From NCBI RefSeq assembly GCF_002261345.1, contig NZ_NEVT01000003.1, positions 434,001 to 498,000 of the forward strand: a stretch of DNA of 64,000 bases, given 5' to 3'. Positions 9,911-17,816 of the stretch are shown here, one piece after another. The stretch comes from Bordetella genomosp. 2 (lineage in GTDB: Bacteria > Pseudomonadota > Gammaproteobacteria > Burkholderiales > Burkholderiaceae_B). Position 1 is the stretch's first letter; the number at the start of each line of letters is the position of its first letter. The translations under genes and the position numbers were made by a program. The notes beneath the pieces were generated by a model. It ran no database searches. It had not been told where the DNA came from and saw only the letters and a program-made list of their open reading frames with translations.

Positions 9911-10345
9911 CTAGGCGGCTTGCGGCGGACGGTCCGCGCGCGGCCAGTAGGTGCCGAAGCTCCACAGGTTCTGCTCCGGATCGCGGCAGGCGAATTCGCG
10001 GCTGCCGAAGCTGGTGTCGCAGGGTTCGGCCTCGATCTTGCCGCCGGCGGCGCGCACTTTCGCGCATAGCGCGTCGGGGTCGGCCACGGCTACGTAGATC
10101 GCGTCGGTGCGGCGGCCATCCAGGCCGCCCACCAGCTTGCCGTAGGCATCGTCGCGGTGCTGTCCCAGCATGATGATCGAGGAACCCAGCGCCAGCTCGG
10201 CGTGCTGGACCGTGCCGGCGTCCCGGTAGACGACGTGCTCGGCGAAGCCGTAGACATCGACCAGCCAGCGGATCATCGAATCCGCGTCGCGGCAGCGCAG
10301 CGTGGGGAAAATGCAGGGCGGGGCGTGGGGGGTGTGCGTGTTCAT
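9911..10345 (-). CDS. VOC (glyoxalase/bleomycin-resistance fold) protein
   Basis: 144-residue single-domain member of the vicinal-oxygen-chelate superfamily: two beta-alpha-beta-beta-beta units with FPTLRCRDADSMIRWLVDVYGF at the start (shown by its parts CRDAD and DVYGF) and CRDPEQNLWSFGTYWP at the end. Such PhnB-like proteins are often of unknown function. It lies 70 bp downstream of an AraC gene on the same strand and may be its target or partner. Its stop almost touches that of convergent dedA; a short AGCCGC/GCGGCT hairpin (9906-9920) spans the junction. Confidence 0.82.
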   Translation of the reverse strand: MNTHTPHAPPCIFPTLRCRDADSMIRWLVDVYGFAEHVVYRDAGTVQHAELALGSSIIMLGQHRDDAYGKLVGGLDGRRTDAIYVAVADPDALCAKVRAAGGKIEAEPCDTSFGSREFACRDPEQNLWSFGTYWPRADRPPQAA

Positions 10346-10415
10346 GGGAAGGCTCCATTGCGGCGATCGGAGCCTTCATCATAGGTCGCGGCGCCCGGCC
10401 AGTATTGAAGATTTG

Positions 10416-11264
10416 TTACCCGGGGTCCGGCAGGTCGGCCGAGCGCGGCTGCAGCGTGCCCGCCTGCGCGATGCGCCGGCGCCAGGCAGCCGGGGATTCG
10501 CCGGCCAGGGCGGTGAACTCGCGCACCATGTGCGCCTGGTCCGCATAGCCGCTGGCGCCGGACAGCGCGGCCCAGTCGCGCTGCGCCCCGGTGCGCGCCA
10601 GGCGGCAGGCCCTCTGGAAGCGCATGATGCGCGCAATGGTCTTCGGCCCCAGGCCCGTCTCGGCGCGGAAGCGGTGCGCGAAGTGTTTGCGGCTCCAGCC
10701 GATCTCGCGCGCCAGATCAGTGATGCGCAGGTTCCCCGCCTGCTGTTCCAGCCGTCGGTAGGCGTGCGCGATCTCTGGCGAGGGCTGGTGCAGCAGGCGG
10801 TCCGCGACGAACTGTTCAACCAGGGTGAAGCGTCCGGCCCAGTCGCGTGTTGCCCCCAGATGTTCGCGCAGCGCATGGCCGGCGTGCCCAAGCACGTCGT
10901 CGATGTCGACCATACGGGCCGCGAGCTCCACCACGCCGCCGCCAAAGAGCCGGTAGGCGCCGAGCGGCGTGAAATCGACCTGCACGCACTCGGCGGCGCC
11001 GTCCGACGCGATCTGCACCGGCCCTGCATACAGGCCGGCGGCAAAACTGGAGCGCGGCTCCGCGGCGGCCGGGTCCGGGCCGAGCGCGATGCGGAACGGC
11101 GTCCCGAAGCTGATGATCAACGGCACCACCAGCGAGGCGGCCTCACACAGCGCGAAGGGCAGGCCGGCGGTTTCCCGATAGCCGCACATGTCGCTCACCA
11201 GGCCCGCCAGGCGGGGCGAAGGCCGGTGCCGGATCACTTCGAATAATGGCGGCTGCCCGGACAT
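10416..11264 (-). CDS. AraC-family transcriptional regulator
   Basis: 282 residues with an N-terminal ligand/dimerisation region and a C-terminal AraC-type double helix-turn-helix (about 180-265: LRITDLAREIGWSRKHFAHR, then GASGYADQAHMVREFTALAG). The N-terminal half has FTPLGAYRLFGG, common in the helix-turn-helix plus DUF6597-like group. It lies downstream of amiC and upstream of the VOC gene, all on the minus strand. The effector is unknown; control of the VOC gene is the simplest inference. Confidence 0.85.
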   Translation of the reverse strand: MSGQPPLFEVIRHRPSPRLAGLVSDMCGYRETAGLPFALCEAASLVVPLIISFGTPFRIALGPDPAAAEPRSSFAAGLYAGPVQIASDGAAECVQVDFTPLGAYRLFGGGVVELAARMVDIDDVLGHAGHALREHLGATRDWAGRFTLVEQFVADRLLHQPSPEIAHAYRRLEQQAGNLRITDLAREIGWSRKHFAHRFRAETGLGPKTIARIMRFQRACRLARTGAQRDWAALSGASGYADQAHMVREFTALAGESPAAWRRRIAQAGTLQPRSADLPDPG

Positions 11265-11302
11265 GCGGTCCTCCCGATGCCGGCCATGCCGCCGGCGGCC
11301 GC

Positions 11303-12697
11303 TCAGCTGGCGTCGGCGATGTGCGCCAGCGGCGGGTTGGCGACGAAGTACTGCTGGATGCCGTTCATCATGGCCTCGGCCAGCTTTTGCTGGTGGCTGC
11401 TCGAGCGCAGTTGTTCTTCTTCGCGCGGGTTGCTGATGAAGGCCGTCTCGACCAGGATGGACGGAATGTCGGGCGCCTTGAGCACCGCGAAGCCCGCTTG
11501 CTCGACGTGCCGCTTGTGCAGCCGGTTGATCTTCTTAATCTCGTCCAGGAACGCGGCGCCCAGCCGCAGCGAGTCGTTGATCTGCGCGGTGGTGGAAAGA
11601 TCGAGCAGCACCTTGGCCACCTGGCGGTCGTGGCTGCCGATGTTGACGCCGCCGATCAGGTCGGCCGCGTTTTCTTTCTGGGCCAGCCAGCGCGCCTGGG
11701 TGCTGGAGGCGCCGCGCTGCGACAGCGCGAATACCGAGGAGCCGTTGGCGCTGGGCTTGATCCAGGCGTCGGCATGGATGGAGATGAACAGGTCGGCCCG
11801 CACGCGGCGCGCCTTCTGCACGCGCACGTGCAGCGGCACGAAATAGTCGTCGTCGCGCGTCAGGTAGGCGCGCATGTTGGGCTGGTCGTCGATCAGCGCC
11901 TTGAGGCGGCGCGCGATGCGCAGCACCACGTCTTTCTCGCGCAGGCCGCTGCGGCCGATGGCGCCGGGATCTTCGCCGCCATGGCCGGGATCGATGGCGA
12001 TGGTGACCATGCGCTTGCGGCGCGAAGGCGCGGCCGGTCCGGGGACAGGCGCGGGCGCCGGCGCCGGCTTGGGCAGGGCCACCGCGGGCGGCGGTTCTTG
12101 CCCCTGGGCCTGCGGCGCCGGCACGTTGGGCGTGACAGGGTTGCGCGCGATGTCTTCCAGGATGCGTGCCAGCGGGTCGTCGACGTCGGGCGCGCCCTGC
12201 TTGCCCAGCACCGCCAGCAGCGGATCCTGCGCGACCTTGGGATACAGGTCGAGCACCAGCCGGTACTGGTAGTCGGCCACCGGCTTGAGCGTGAAGACCT
12301 GCGGCGCGACCGCCTGCTTCAGGTCGAAAACCAGGCGCACGACATTGGGGCGGTTCTGTGCCACCCGCAGGGCCTGGATGTACGGGTCGTCGGGGCGTAC
12401 CTTGGAGACCAGCTGGTTCAACGCGGCGCTGACTTGCAGGCCTTCGATGTCCACCACCAGCCGGTGCGGGTTTTCCAGCGTGAAATGTTCAGCCTTGAGT
12501 TCGCTGTCGAGTTCCAGCGTGACGCGCGTGTATTCGTCGGCCGGCCAGGTGCGCACGGCCAGGATGGTGGCGGCATGCGCCAGGCGCGGCAGCACCGGCA
12601 GGACGAGCAGGGTGGTGGCGGCGCTGATCAGGCGCCGGCGGATGGCGCCGCTGGGGGGGAGGGCACCGGGGGCGGAGGGACAATCGCGTTCAACCAT
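11303..12697 (-). CDS. amiC: N-acetylmuramoyl-L-alanine amidase AmiC (AMIN plus Amidase_3)
   Basis: 464-residue periplasmic zinc amidase that cuts septal peptidoglycan during cell separation. The N-terminus has AIRRRLIS ahead of a hydrophobic stretch ending LAHA, a twin-arginine-type signal as in E. coli AmiC. An AMIN domain follows (about 30-130), then a Pro-rich linker and the catalytic domain with IDPGHGGEDPGAIG and VETAFISNPREE zinc/catalytic residues. The ATG at 12697 lies inside the tsaE gene, giving a 70-bp overlap; the frame continues further upstream, but that part lies opposite tsaE and would remove the signal. tsaE-amiC is a conserved pair. Confidence 0.93.
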   Translation of the reverse strand: MVERDCPSAPGALPPSGAIRRRLISAATTLLVLPVLPRLAHAATILAVRTWPADEYTRVTLELDSELKAEHFTLENPHRLVVDIEGLQVSAALNQLVSKVRPDDPYIQALRVAQNRPNVVRLVFDLKQAVAPQVFTLKPVADYQYRLVLDLYPKVAQDPLLAVLGKQGAPDVDDPLARILEDIARNPVTPNVPAPQAQGQEPPPAVALPKPAPAPAPVPGPAAPSRRKRMVTIAIDPGHGGEDPGAIGRSGLREKDVVLRIARRLKALIDDQPNMRAYLTRDDDYFVPLHVRVQKARRVRADLFISIHADAWIKPSANGSSVFALSQRGASSTQARWLAQKENAADLIGGVNIGSHDRQVAKVLLDLSTTAQINDSLRLGAAFLDEIKKINRLHKRHVEQAGFAVLKAPDIPSILVETAFISNPREEEQLRSSSHQQKLAEAMMNGIQQYFVANPPLAHIADAS

Positions 12698-13164
12698 GTT
12701 TGTCCTCGTGCGGTATGGGCAGTCAAGGTGACCTCGCGGCCCGGCTCTGCATAGACCAGCGAAATCTGCATGTCCGGAGGGGGCAGGAGCCCCCCGGCGC
12801 GTTCGGGCCATTCGATCAATACGATGGCCTCGTCACGCAGTAAATCCCGGAAGCCCGCGTCCAGCCATTCGCGCGAATCGGTAAATCTATAAAAATCAAA
12901 GTGATAGAAGTATAAGTTAGAAACTTTATAAGATTCAAGCAGCGCGTAGCTGGGACTCTTGATGCGGCCGGTTATGCCGCATTCCCGCAACAATGCCCGG
13001 GTGAAGGCGGTTTTTCCCGTGCCCAGGTCGCCCTGCAAGTGGATGCGGCCGCCCGCCGGGCCGCCGCCGGCGCCGCTGACCAACGGGGCGAACTGGCGGG
13101 CCAGCGCCTCGGTGGCGGCTTCGTCGGGCAGGGACAGGGTCAGGCTGCGCAGTGGGGCGGACAT
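12628..13164 (-). CDS. tsaE: tRNA threonylcarbamoyladenosine biosynthesis ATPase TsaE
   Basis: 178-residue P-loop ATPase partner of TsaB-TsaD in making t6A37 of ANN-decoding tRNAs. Walker A is GDLGTGKT (45-52); the SPSY and YHFDFYRF segments and IEWPERAG are typical. The C-terminus is extended by a Pro-rich tail (VPPPPVPSPPAAPSAGA) that overlaps the amiC start. Codons for residues about 75-97 are strikingly AT-rich compared with the rest of the gene and contain a promoter-like sequence pointing at amiC. Divergent from fumC. Confidence 0.93.
   Translation of the reverse strand: MSAPLRSLTLSLPDEAATEALARQFAPLVSGAGGGPAGGRIHLQGDLGTGKTAFTRALLRECGITGRIKSPSYALLESYKVSNLYFYHFDFYRFTDSREWLDAGFRDLLRDEAIVLIEWPERAGGLLPPPDMQISLVYAEPGREVTLTAHTARGQTWLNAIVPPPPVPSPPAAPSAGA
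12653..12659. repeat. Run of seven G in the tsaE/amiC overlap
   Basis: A G7 homopolymer lies within the last codons of tsaE and near codon 14 of amiC, before its export signal. A one-base slip would abolish amiC translation from its normal start while altering only the Pro-rich tail of TsaE. Confidence 0.6.
12909..12938 (-). promoter_or_regulatory. Candidate sigma-70 promoter inside tsaE, reading toward amiC
   Basis: On the minus strand TTGAAT (12938-12933) is followed after 18 bp by TATACT (12914-12909), matching -35/-10 consensus at 4/6 and 5/6. It lies in a local AT-rich island within a GC-rich gene. Transcription would start near 12902, about 200 nt before the amiC ATG. Sequence only; no other support. 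Confidence 0.45.
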
Positions 13165-13309
13165 GGGGGGAGACGAGTGGTAAAACAGGTGAACGTCCCC
13201 GGATTATAGGAAGCGCGCGGTCTGCTATGATCGTTAGTGATTTCTATTCTCATCCATGCAACGCCGCGGCTGCTTGCCGGCCGTGGGCCATGCCAGGAAA
13301 CGCCACGCC

Positions 13310-14701
13310 ATGAACACCCGTACCGAGAAAGACACCTTCGGCCCGATCGAGGTGCCCGCCGACCACCTGTGGGGCGCCCAGACGCAGCGCTCGTTGCAGT
13401 TCTTCGCCATTTCCACCGAGCGCATGCCGGCGCCGCTGGTGGCCGCGATGGCGCGCCTGAAGCGGGCGGCGGCCAAGGTCAACGCCGACCTGGGCGAGCT
13501 GGACCCGAAGATCGCCGATGCGATCGTGCGTGCCGCCGACGAGGTCATCGCCGGCCAATGGCCGGACGAATTCCCGCTGTCGGTGTGGCAGACGGGCTCC
13601 GGCACGCAGAGCAACATGAACATGAACGAGGTGCTGGCCAACCGCGCCTCGGAGCTGCTGGGCGGCCCGCGCGGCGAGGCGCGTCTGGTGCATCCCAACG
13701 ACCATGTCAATCGCGGCCAGTCGTCCAATGACACCTTCCCCACGGCCATGCACGTGGCGGCCGCCCTGCAGGTCGAGCATCACCTGCTGCCGGCGCTGAA
13801 GGCCCTGCGCGCCACGCTGGCGGAAAAAAGCGCGGCGTTCTACGACATCGTGAAGATCGGCCGCACGCATTTGCAGGACGCCACGCCGCTGACGCTCGGC
13901 CAGGAGCTGTCGGGGCACGTGGCCCAGCTGGACCTGGCCGAACAGCAGGTCCGCGCGACGCTGCCGGGCCTGCATCAATTGGCGATCGGCGGCACGGCGG
14001 TGGGCACCGGGCTGAACGCGCATCCGTCGTTCAGCGCCAAGGTGTGCGCCGAGCTGGCGCACGAGACGGGCTCGGCCTTCGCGTCGGCGCCGAACAAGTT
14101 CCAGGCGCTGGCCTCGCACGAGGCGCTGCTGTTCGCGCATGGCGCGCTGAAGTCGCTGGCCGCCGGCCTGATGAAGATCGCCAACGACGTGCGCTGGCTG
14201 GCCAGCGGCCCGCGCTCGGGCCTGGGCGAGATCAGCATTCCCGAGAACGAGCCGGGCAGCTCCATCATGCCGGGCAAGGTCAATCCCACGCAGTGCGAGG
14301 CCATCACCATGCTGGCCGCGCAAGTCATGGGCAACGACGTGGCCATCAATATCGGCGGCGCCAGCGGCAACTTCGAACTGAACGTGTTCAAGCCGCTGGT
14401 CATCCACAATTTCCTGCAGTCGGTGCGGCTGCTGGCCGATGGCATGGCCAGCTTCGACCAGCATTGCGCGGCCGGCATCGAGCCCAACCGCGAGCGCATC
14501 GCGGAACTGGTGGACCGGTCGCTGATGCTGGTGACGGCGCTCAACCCGCACATCGGCTACGACAAGGCCGCGCAGATCGCGAAGAAGGCGCACAAGGAAA
14601 ACCTCTCGCTCAAAGAGTCCGCCCTGGCGCTGGGCTACGTGACGGAGGAGCAGTTCACGAAGTGGGTCGTGCCTGGGGAGATGACCAACGCCAAGCGGTA
14701 A
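13310..14701 (+). CDS. fumC: Fumarate hydratase class II (FumC)
   Basis: 463-residue iron-independent, homotetrameric fumarase of the TCA cycle. The signature [13 protein letters not shown] and the segments [29 protein letters not shown] and [17 protein letters not shown] are those of FumC/aspartase-fold enzymes, and length is near the usual 460-467. The ATG at 13310 begins [16 protein letters not shown], which aligns with family N-termini; an upstream ATG at 13256 would add 18 atypical residues. A TATGAT at 13226-13231 may be the -10 box. The 3' end is followed after 15 bp by a long hairpin repeat. Confidence 0.95.
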   Translation: MNTRTEKDTFGPIEVPADHLWGAQTQRSLQFFAISTERMPAPLVAAMARLKRAAAKVNADLGELDPKIADAIVRAADEVIAGQWPDEFPLSVWQTGSGTQSNMNMNEVLANRASELLGGPRGEARLVHPNDHVNRGQSSNDTFPTAMHVAAALQVEHHLLPALKALRATLAEKSAAFYDIVKIGRTHLQDATPLTLGQELSGHVAQLDLAEQQVRATLPGLHQLAIGGTAVGTGLNAHPSFSAKVCAELAHETGSAFASAPNKFQALASHEALLFAHGALKSLAAGLMKIANDVRWLASGPRSGLGEISIPENEPGSSIMPGKVNPTQCEAITMLAAQVMGNDVAINIGGASGNFELNVFKPLVIHNFLQSVRLLADGMASFDQHCAAGIEPNRERIAELVDRSLMLVTALNPHIGYDKAAQIAKKAHKENLSLKESALALGYVTEEQFTKWVVPGEMTNAKR

Positions 14702-14715
14702 TAGTCTTTCTGGCC

Positions 14716-14877
14716 GTCGCGGTGGGGCGCGGGCGCTGCCCGGGCTTCACGGGATCGGTCGGCCGCCCGGGCGGCCGACACCGCGTCGCTCGCCTCCTCC
14801 GGCCCCTACGGGCCTCCGTACGGCATCCGCTAGCTCGATCCCGAGGCGCCCGGACAGCGCCCGCGCCCCACCGCGAC
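14716..14877 (+). repeat. Long multi-branched hairpin element, copy 1
   Basis: 162 bp starting 15 bp after the fumC stop. Thirty-base arms (14716-14745 and 14848-14877) pair with one mismatch. Inside is a 102-base core with an inner stem CGGGATCG (14750-14757)/CGATCCCG (14836-14843), a perfect 22-bp palindrome at 14758-14779, and a small GGCCC-CTAC-GGGCC hairpin. The core matches copy 2, read on the opposite strand, at most positions and has exactly the same length; the arms do not match those of copy 2. No T-run follows. Confidence 0.85.
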
Positions 14878-14971
14878 TCGCAGATATTCAAGTTCCTGTC
14901 ATCGTTGGGACGAGCCATTTGCTTAGGCTTCGTGGGCTGGGTGTCGGGACAAGAAAAACATCTGGCGCGCC

Positions 14972-15008
14972 GCAGTTGCCGGTCCGCCCAGCGCGGACCG
15001 GCAACTGC
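14972..15008. other. Perfect 16-bp hairpin in the fumC/AEC intergenic stretch
   Basis: GCAGTTGCCGGTCCGC (14972-14987), a 5-nt loop, and its exact complement (14993-15008). No T-run on either side. Could be a factor-assisted terminator or a remnant of a mobile element. Confidence 0.7.
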
Positions 15009-15287
15009 ATTCGACCTTTGATTGCAATGGGTTTGGCACCGGGATTCTTGGCGAGATGGCGTGAGCTCGTTCTGCTTCCTTCTTGCCGAAGAATTAGCTG
15101 GCCTCGTCATCGGGTGGCGACCATCGTGTGCCCTTTGCATGACCGTGAGCCATGGACGCGGGTCGCCCGGCCCCGCCGTTCCTCGTGATTCGCGCTCGAG
15201 AAGTCTTCCTCAGTAACGCCAGCTTAGGCACAACCCCATCGTCCTCACAAGCCCCACCGCCACATCCTGCGCAACCCGATCACGAAT

Positions 15288-15324
15288 GCCCACCTGGGGC
15301 CGCGCAGGGCGGCCCCAGGTGGGC
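15288..15324. other. Perfect 15-bp hairpin in the fumC/AEC intergenic stretch
   Basis: GCCCACCTGGGGCCG (15288-15302), a 7-nt loop, and its exact complement (15310-15324). No T-run follows. Function unknown; bidirectional termination between the convergent genes is possible. Confidence 0.7.
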
Positions 15325-15418
15325 GGCCCTGCAAGATATTCGTCTTGCCCACCACGGTCGCCACGAAGCCCGCGCAAGATGACCGTCCCCGCGATGTGGG
15401 AAGCTTGAGCTCATGCGA

Positions 15419-15582
15419 GGCGAGCCGGGGGGCGGGCAGCCGTTGGGGCGCCTCGGCGCCAAGCGAGCGGAGGCCGAACGGAGGCCCGCAGGGGCCGGAG
15501 GAGGCGAGCGATGCGGTGTCGGCCGCTCGGGCGGCCGACTGGCGCCGTGAAGCCCCAACGGCTGCCCGCCCCCCGGCTCGCC
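15419..15582 (-). repeat. Long multi-branched hairpin element, copy 2 (inverted)
   Basis: 164 bp, 43 bp behind the AEC stop and on the AEC sense strand. Its 31-base arms (15419-15449 and 15552-15582) are perfectly complementary but unrelated in sequence to the arms of copy 1. The 102-base core is colinear with copy 1; its inner stem reads CGGCGCCA/TGGCGCCG where copy 1 has CGGGATCG/CGATCCCG, so both sides changed together. The next hairpin keeps GTCGGCCGC/GCGGCCGAC, with a one-base loop change. Confidence 0.85.
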
Positions 15583-15624
15583 GCCAGAAGCACCCCAAAC
15601 CTCGCCCACACCCTCGGACAACGC

Positions 15625-16521
15625 TCACCCTCCGGCGACCGTCAACCACCCCGGTACGGTCACCACGGACAGCAGGGTCCCCAGCGATATCAGCACCGCC
15701 ACCATGCGCCCGTCCCCTCCCATCCGCATGGCCAGCACGTAGGCGGCGGAGGCGGTGGGCAGGGCGGCGAACAGCAGCAGCATGCGGGATTCGGCCGGGG
15801 GCAGGGCGAGCAGGCTGGCGGCGGCCAGTGCGGCCAGCGGCAGCAGCAGCAGCTTCACGGTGAGGATCCAGGCGATCAGCCGCCCGTGCCCCTGGCCGCC
15901 CTGCCACGACAGGCTCGCGCCCACGCACAGGATGCCGAGCGCCAGCGAGGCGGAGCCGAGCCGCGCCAGCACGGTGTCGACCGGGCCGGGCAGCTGCAGG
16001 CCGGCCAGGTTGCCCGCCAGCCCCAGCAGCGTGGCCATCAGCAGTGGGTTGCGCAGCAGTTCGCGCAGCAGCCCGTTGCTGCCGTGGCGCGCCAGGCCGT
16101 AGACGGCGGCGATGTTGGCCAGCGGCACGGCGAAGCCGACGATCAGCGCCATGGTGGTCTGGCCGTGCGCGCCGCCCAGGCTGGCCGCCAGCGCCAGGCC
16201 GATGTAGGTGTTGAAGCGGTAGCCGCATTGCGCCGCCGAGGCCAGCGCCAGCGGCTGCGCGCGCAGCGCCATGCCGCCCAGCCAGGCCAGCGCCACCCCG
16301 ATGGCCACCACGGCGGCGGTGGCCTGCAACAGCAGCAGGGCGCTGCCGGCCGAGATGGGGGTGCGCAGGATGGCCTGGAACAGCAGGGCGGGGAACAGCA
16401 CGAAATACACCATGCGCTCGGTGCCGGCGAAGAATTCTCGGTTGAATCCCAGTTTGTGGCGCAGCGCCCAGCCCAGGGCGATCAGCAGGAAATCCGGCAA
16501 AACTAGCAGAGCGACCGACAT
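15625..16521 (-). CDS. AEC-family (auxin efflux carrier-like) transporter
   Basis: 298-residue membrane protein with about ten hydrophobic segments and the AEC pattern of a glycine-rich break (LGNLAG-like GLAGNLAGLQLPGP) between two five-helix halves. Bacterial AEC members export or exchange carboxylates such as malate or malonate. The open frame reaches up to 16575, but the ATG at 16521 (MSVALLVLPDFLLIALGW) begins directly with the first membrane helix, as in the family; no Shine-Dalgarno is visible. It is divergent from a Bug receptor gene. Confidence 0.85.
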   Translation of the reverse strand: MSVALLVLPDFLLIALGWALRHKLGFNREFFAGTERMVYFVLFPALLFQAILRTPISAGSALLLLQATAAVVAIGVALAWLGGMALRAQPLALASAAQCGYRFNTYIGLALAASLGGAHGQTTMALIVGFAVPLANIAAVYGLARHGSNGLLRELLRNPLLMATLLGLAGNLAGLQLPGPVDTVLARLGSASLALGILCVGASLSWQGGQGHGRLIAWILTVKLLLLPLAALAAASLLALPPAESRMLLLFAALPTASAAYVLAMRMGGDGRMVAVLISLGTLLSVVTVPGWLTVAGG

Positions 16522-16741
16522 GTAAGGAGGGAAAAGTTGGGGAAAACACGGCGTGCCGGGCTGCCGCGCCGACACATTTTGCTGCTATTCTCGTCGAATT
16601 CGGCAGAGCGCGTGCGTCATAAGCACCCAGGATTTCATATACTTCGCTCGCCAATTTCGCAGCGATCGCTTATCGGCAGACTCGCTGAGGCCTGCACAAT
16701 CGGCTCCCACACAGGGGCCCGCACTTGGAGGAAATACAACA

Positions 16742-17728
16742 ATGATGATCAAAGCACGCACCCTGGCCACGGCCATCGCGCTGACCACGGGCCTGGCGGC
16801 CGCCTCGGCCGCCGTGGCCGCGGACGCCTATCCCAACAAGCCGATCCGCGTCATCGTGCCGTTCGCGCCGGGCGGCTCGACCGACATCATCGCGCGCCTG
16901 GTCACCCAGCGCATGAGCCAGGAACTGGGCCAGCCCATGGTGGTCGAGAACAAGGGCGGCGCCGGCGGCGCCATCGGCGCGGCGGAAGCCGCCCGCGCCG
17001 AGCCGGACGGCTACACGCTGTCCATCGCCACCGTGTCGACCATGGCCGTGAACTCGGCGTGCCGCCCGAACGACCTGCCCTACGATCCCATCAAGGACTT
17101 CCAGCCGGTCACCAACTTCGCCAACACCGCCAACGTGGTGTCGGTGAATCCCAAGTTCCCCGCCAAGGACTTCAAGGGCTTCCTCGAAGAGCTGAAGAAG
17201 AATCCCGGCAAGTACTCGTACGGCAGCTCGGGCACTTGCGGCGTGCTGCACCTGATGGGCGAATCGTTCAAGATCGCCACCGGCACCGACATCGTGCACG
17301 TGCCCTACAAGGGCTCGGGCCCGGCGGTGGCCGACGCGGTCGGCGGCCAGATCGAAATCCTGTTCGACAACCTGCCGTCGTCGATGCCGCAGATCCAGGC
17401 CGGCAAGCTGCACGCCATGGCCATCGCTTGGCCCGAGCGCATCGACACCATCAAGGATGTGCCCACCTTCAAGGAAGCCGGCTTCCCGCAGCTGAACCAG
17501 CCGGTCTGGTACGGCCTGCTGGCGCCGAAGGGCACGCCGATGGACATCGTCAACAAGCTGCGCGATGCCGCCGTGGTGGCGCTGAAGGACCCGAAGGTCA
17601 TCGAGGCGCTGGACAAGCAGGGCTCGGCGCCCTCGGGCAATACGCCGGAAGAGTTCGCCAAGGAAATCCAGGAGCAGTACGACTGGGCCAAGGAAATCGT
17701 GAAGAAGTCCAACATCACGCTGAACTGA
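16742..17728 (+). CDS. Bug-family (TTT) periplasmic solute-binding protein
   Basis: 328 residues with a signal peptide (cleavage near AVAADA, about 27) and the Bug hallmarks YPNKPIRVIVPFAPGGSTD, VVENKGGAGGAIGA and VPYKGSGPAVADAVGG. The ATG ATG pair at 16742 follows GGAGGAAA at about a 9-base distance. A strong intrinsic terminator stands 48 bp behind the stop. It has no enzyme gene next to it on the same strand; the divergent AEC transporter may share its regulation. Ligand unknown. Confidence 0.92.
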   Translation: MMIKARTLATAIALTTGLAAASAAVAADAYPNKPIRVIVPFAPGGSTDIIARLVTQRMSQELGQPMVVENKGGAGGAIGAAEAARAEPDGYTLSIATVSTMAVNSACRPNDLPYDPIKDFQPVTNFANTANVVSVNPKFPAKDFKGFLEELKKNPGKYSYGSSGTCGVLHLMGESFKIATGTDIVHVPYKGSGPAVADAVGGQIEILFDNLPSSMPQIQAGKLHAMAIAWPERIDTIKDVPTFKEAGFPQLNQPVWYGLLAPKGTPMDIVNKLRDAAVVALKDPKVIEALDKQGSAPSGNTPEEFAKEIQEQYDWAKEIVKKSNITLN

Positions 17729-17775
17729 GCCATCGGCCGGGAACGGGCCTGCGGGCCCGGCCCCGCCGCAGGCAG

Positions 17776-17801
17776 ACGGGCGCCCGCGGGCGCCCGTTTT
17801 T
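17776..17801 (+). terminator. Intrinsic terminator behind the Bug gene
   Basis: ACGGGCGCCC (17776-17785), a 2-nt loop, GGGCGCCCGT (17788-17797), then TTTT. It is the clearest Rho-independent terminator in the window. It separates the Bug gene from a convergent LysR gene ending at 17817. Confidence 0.88.
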
Positions 17802-17816
17802 CATGCCCGCGCCGCC

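Larger units (their letters stand above)
14702..15624. other. Gene-free 920-bp stretch between convergent fumC and AEC genes
   Basis: No frame here has a recognisable domain or the codon pattern of its neighbours. The stretch holds two inverted copies of a long hairpin element (near each end) and two simple perfect hairpins (14972-15008 and 15288-15324). The centre (about 14880-15240) is less GC-rich than the surroundings and looks like a remnant or foreign segment. Open frames here are mostly translations of the repeats. Confidence 0.7.

Noticed and set aside
14655-15140. Possible 161-codon protein on the minus strand in the fumC/AEC interval
   Set aside because: It overlaps the end of fumC and a hairpin element, has no recognisable domain and no ribosome site.
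14702-15624. Insertion sequence or prophage remnant between fumC and AEC
   Set aside because: No transposase or integrase fragment, no recognisable IS ends and no target duplication could be seen. Kept only as a structured repeat region.
15345-15863. Open frames across the second hairpin element
   Set aside because: Their sequence is a translation of the repeat and of the antisense of the AEC gene; no family match is seen.
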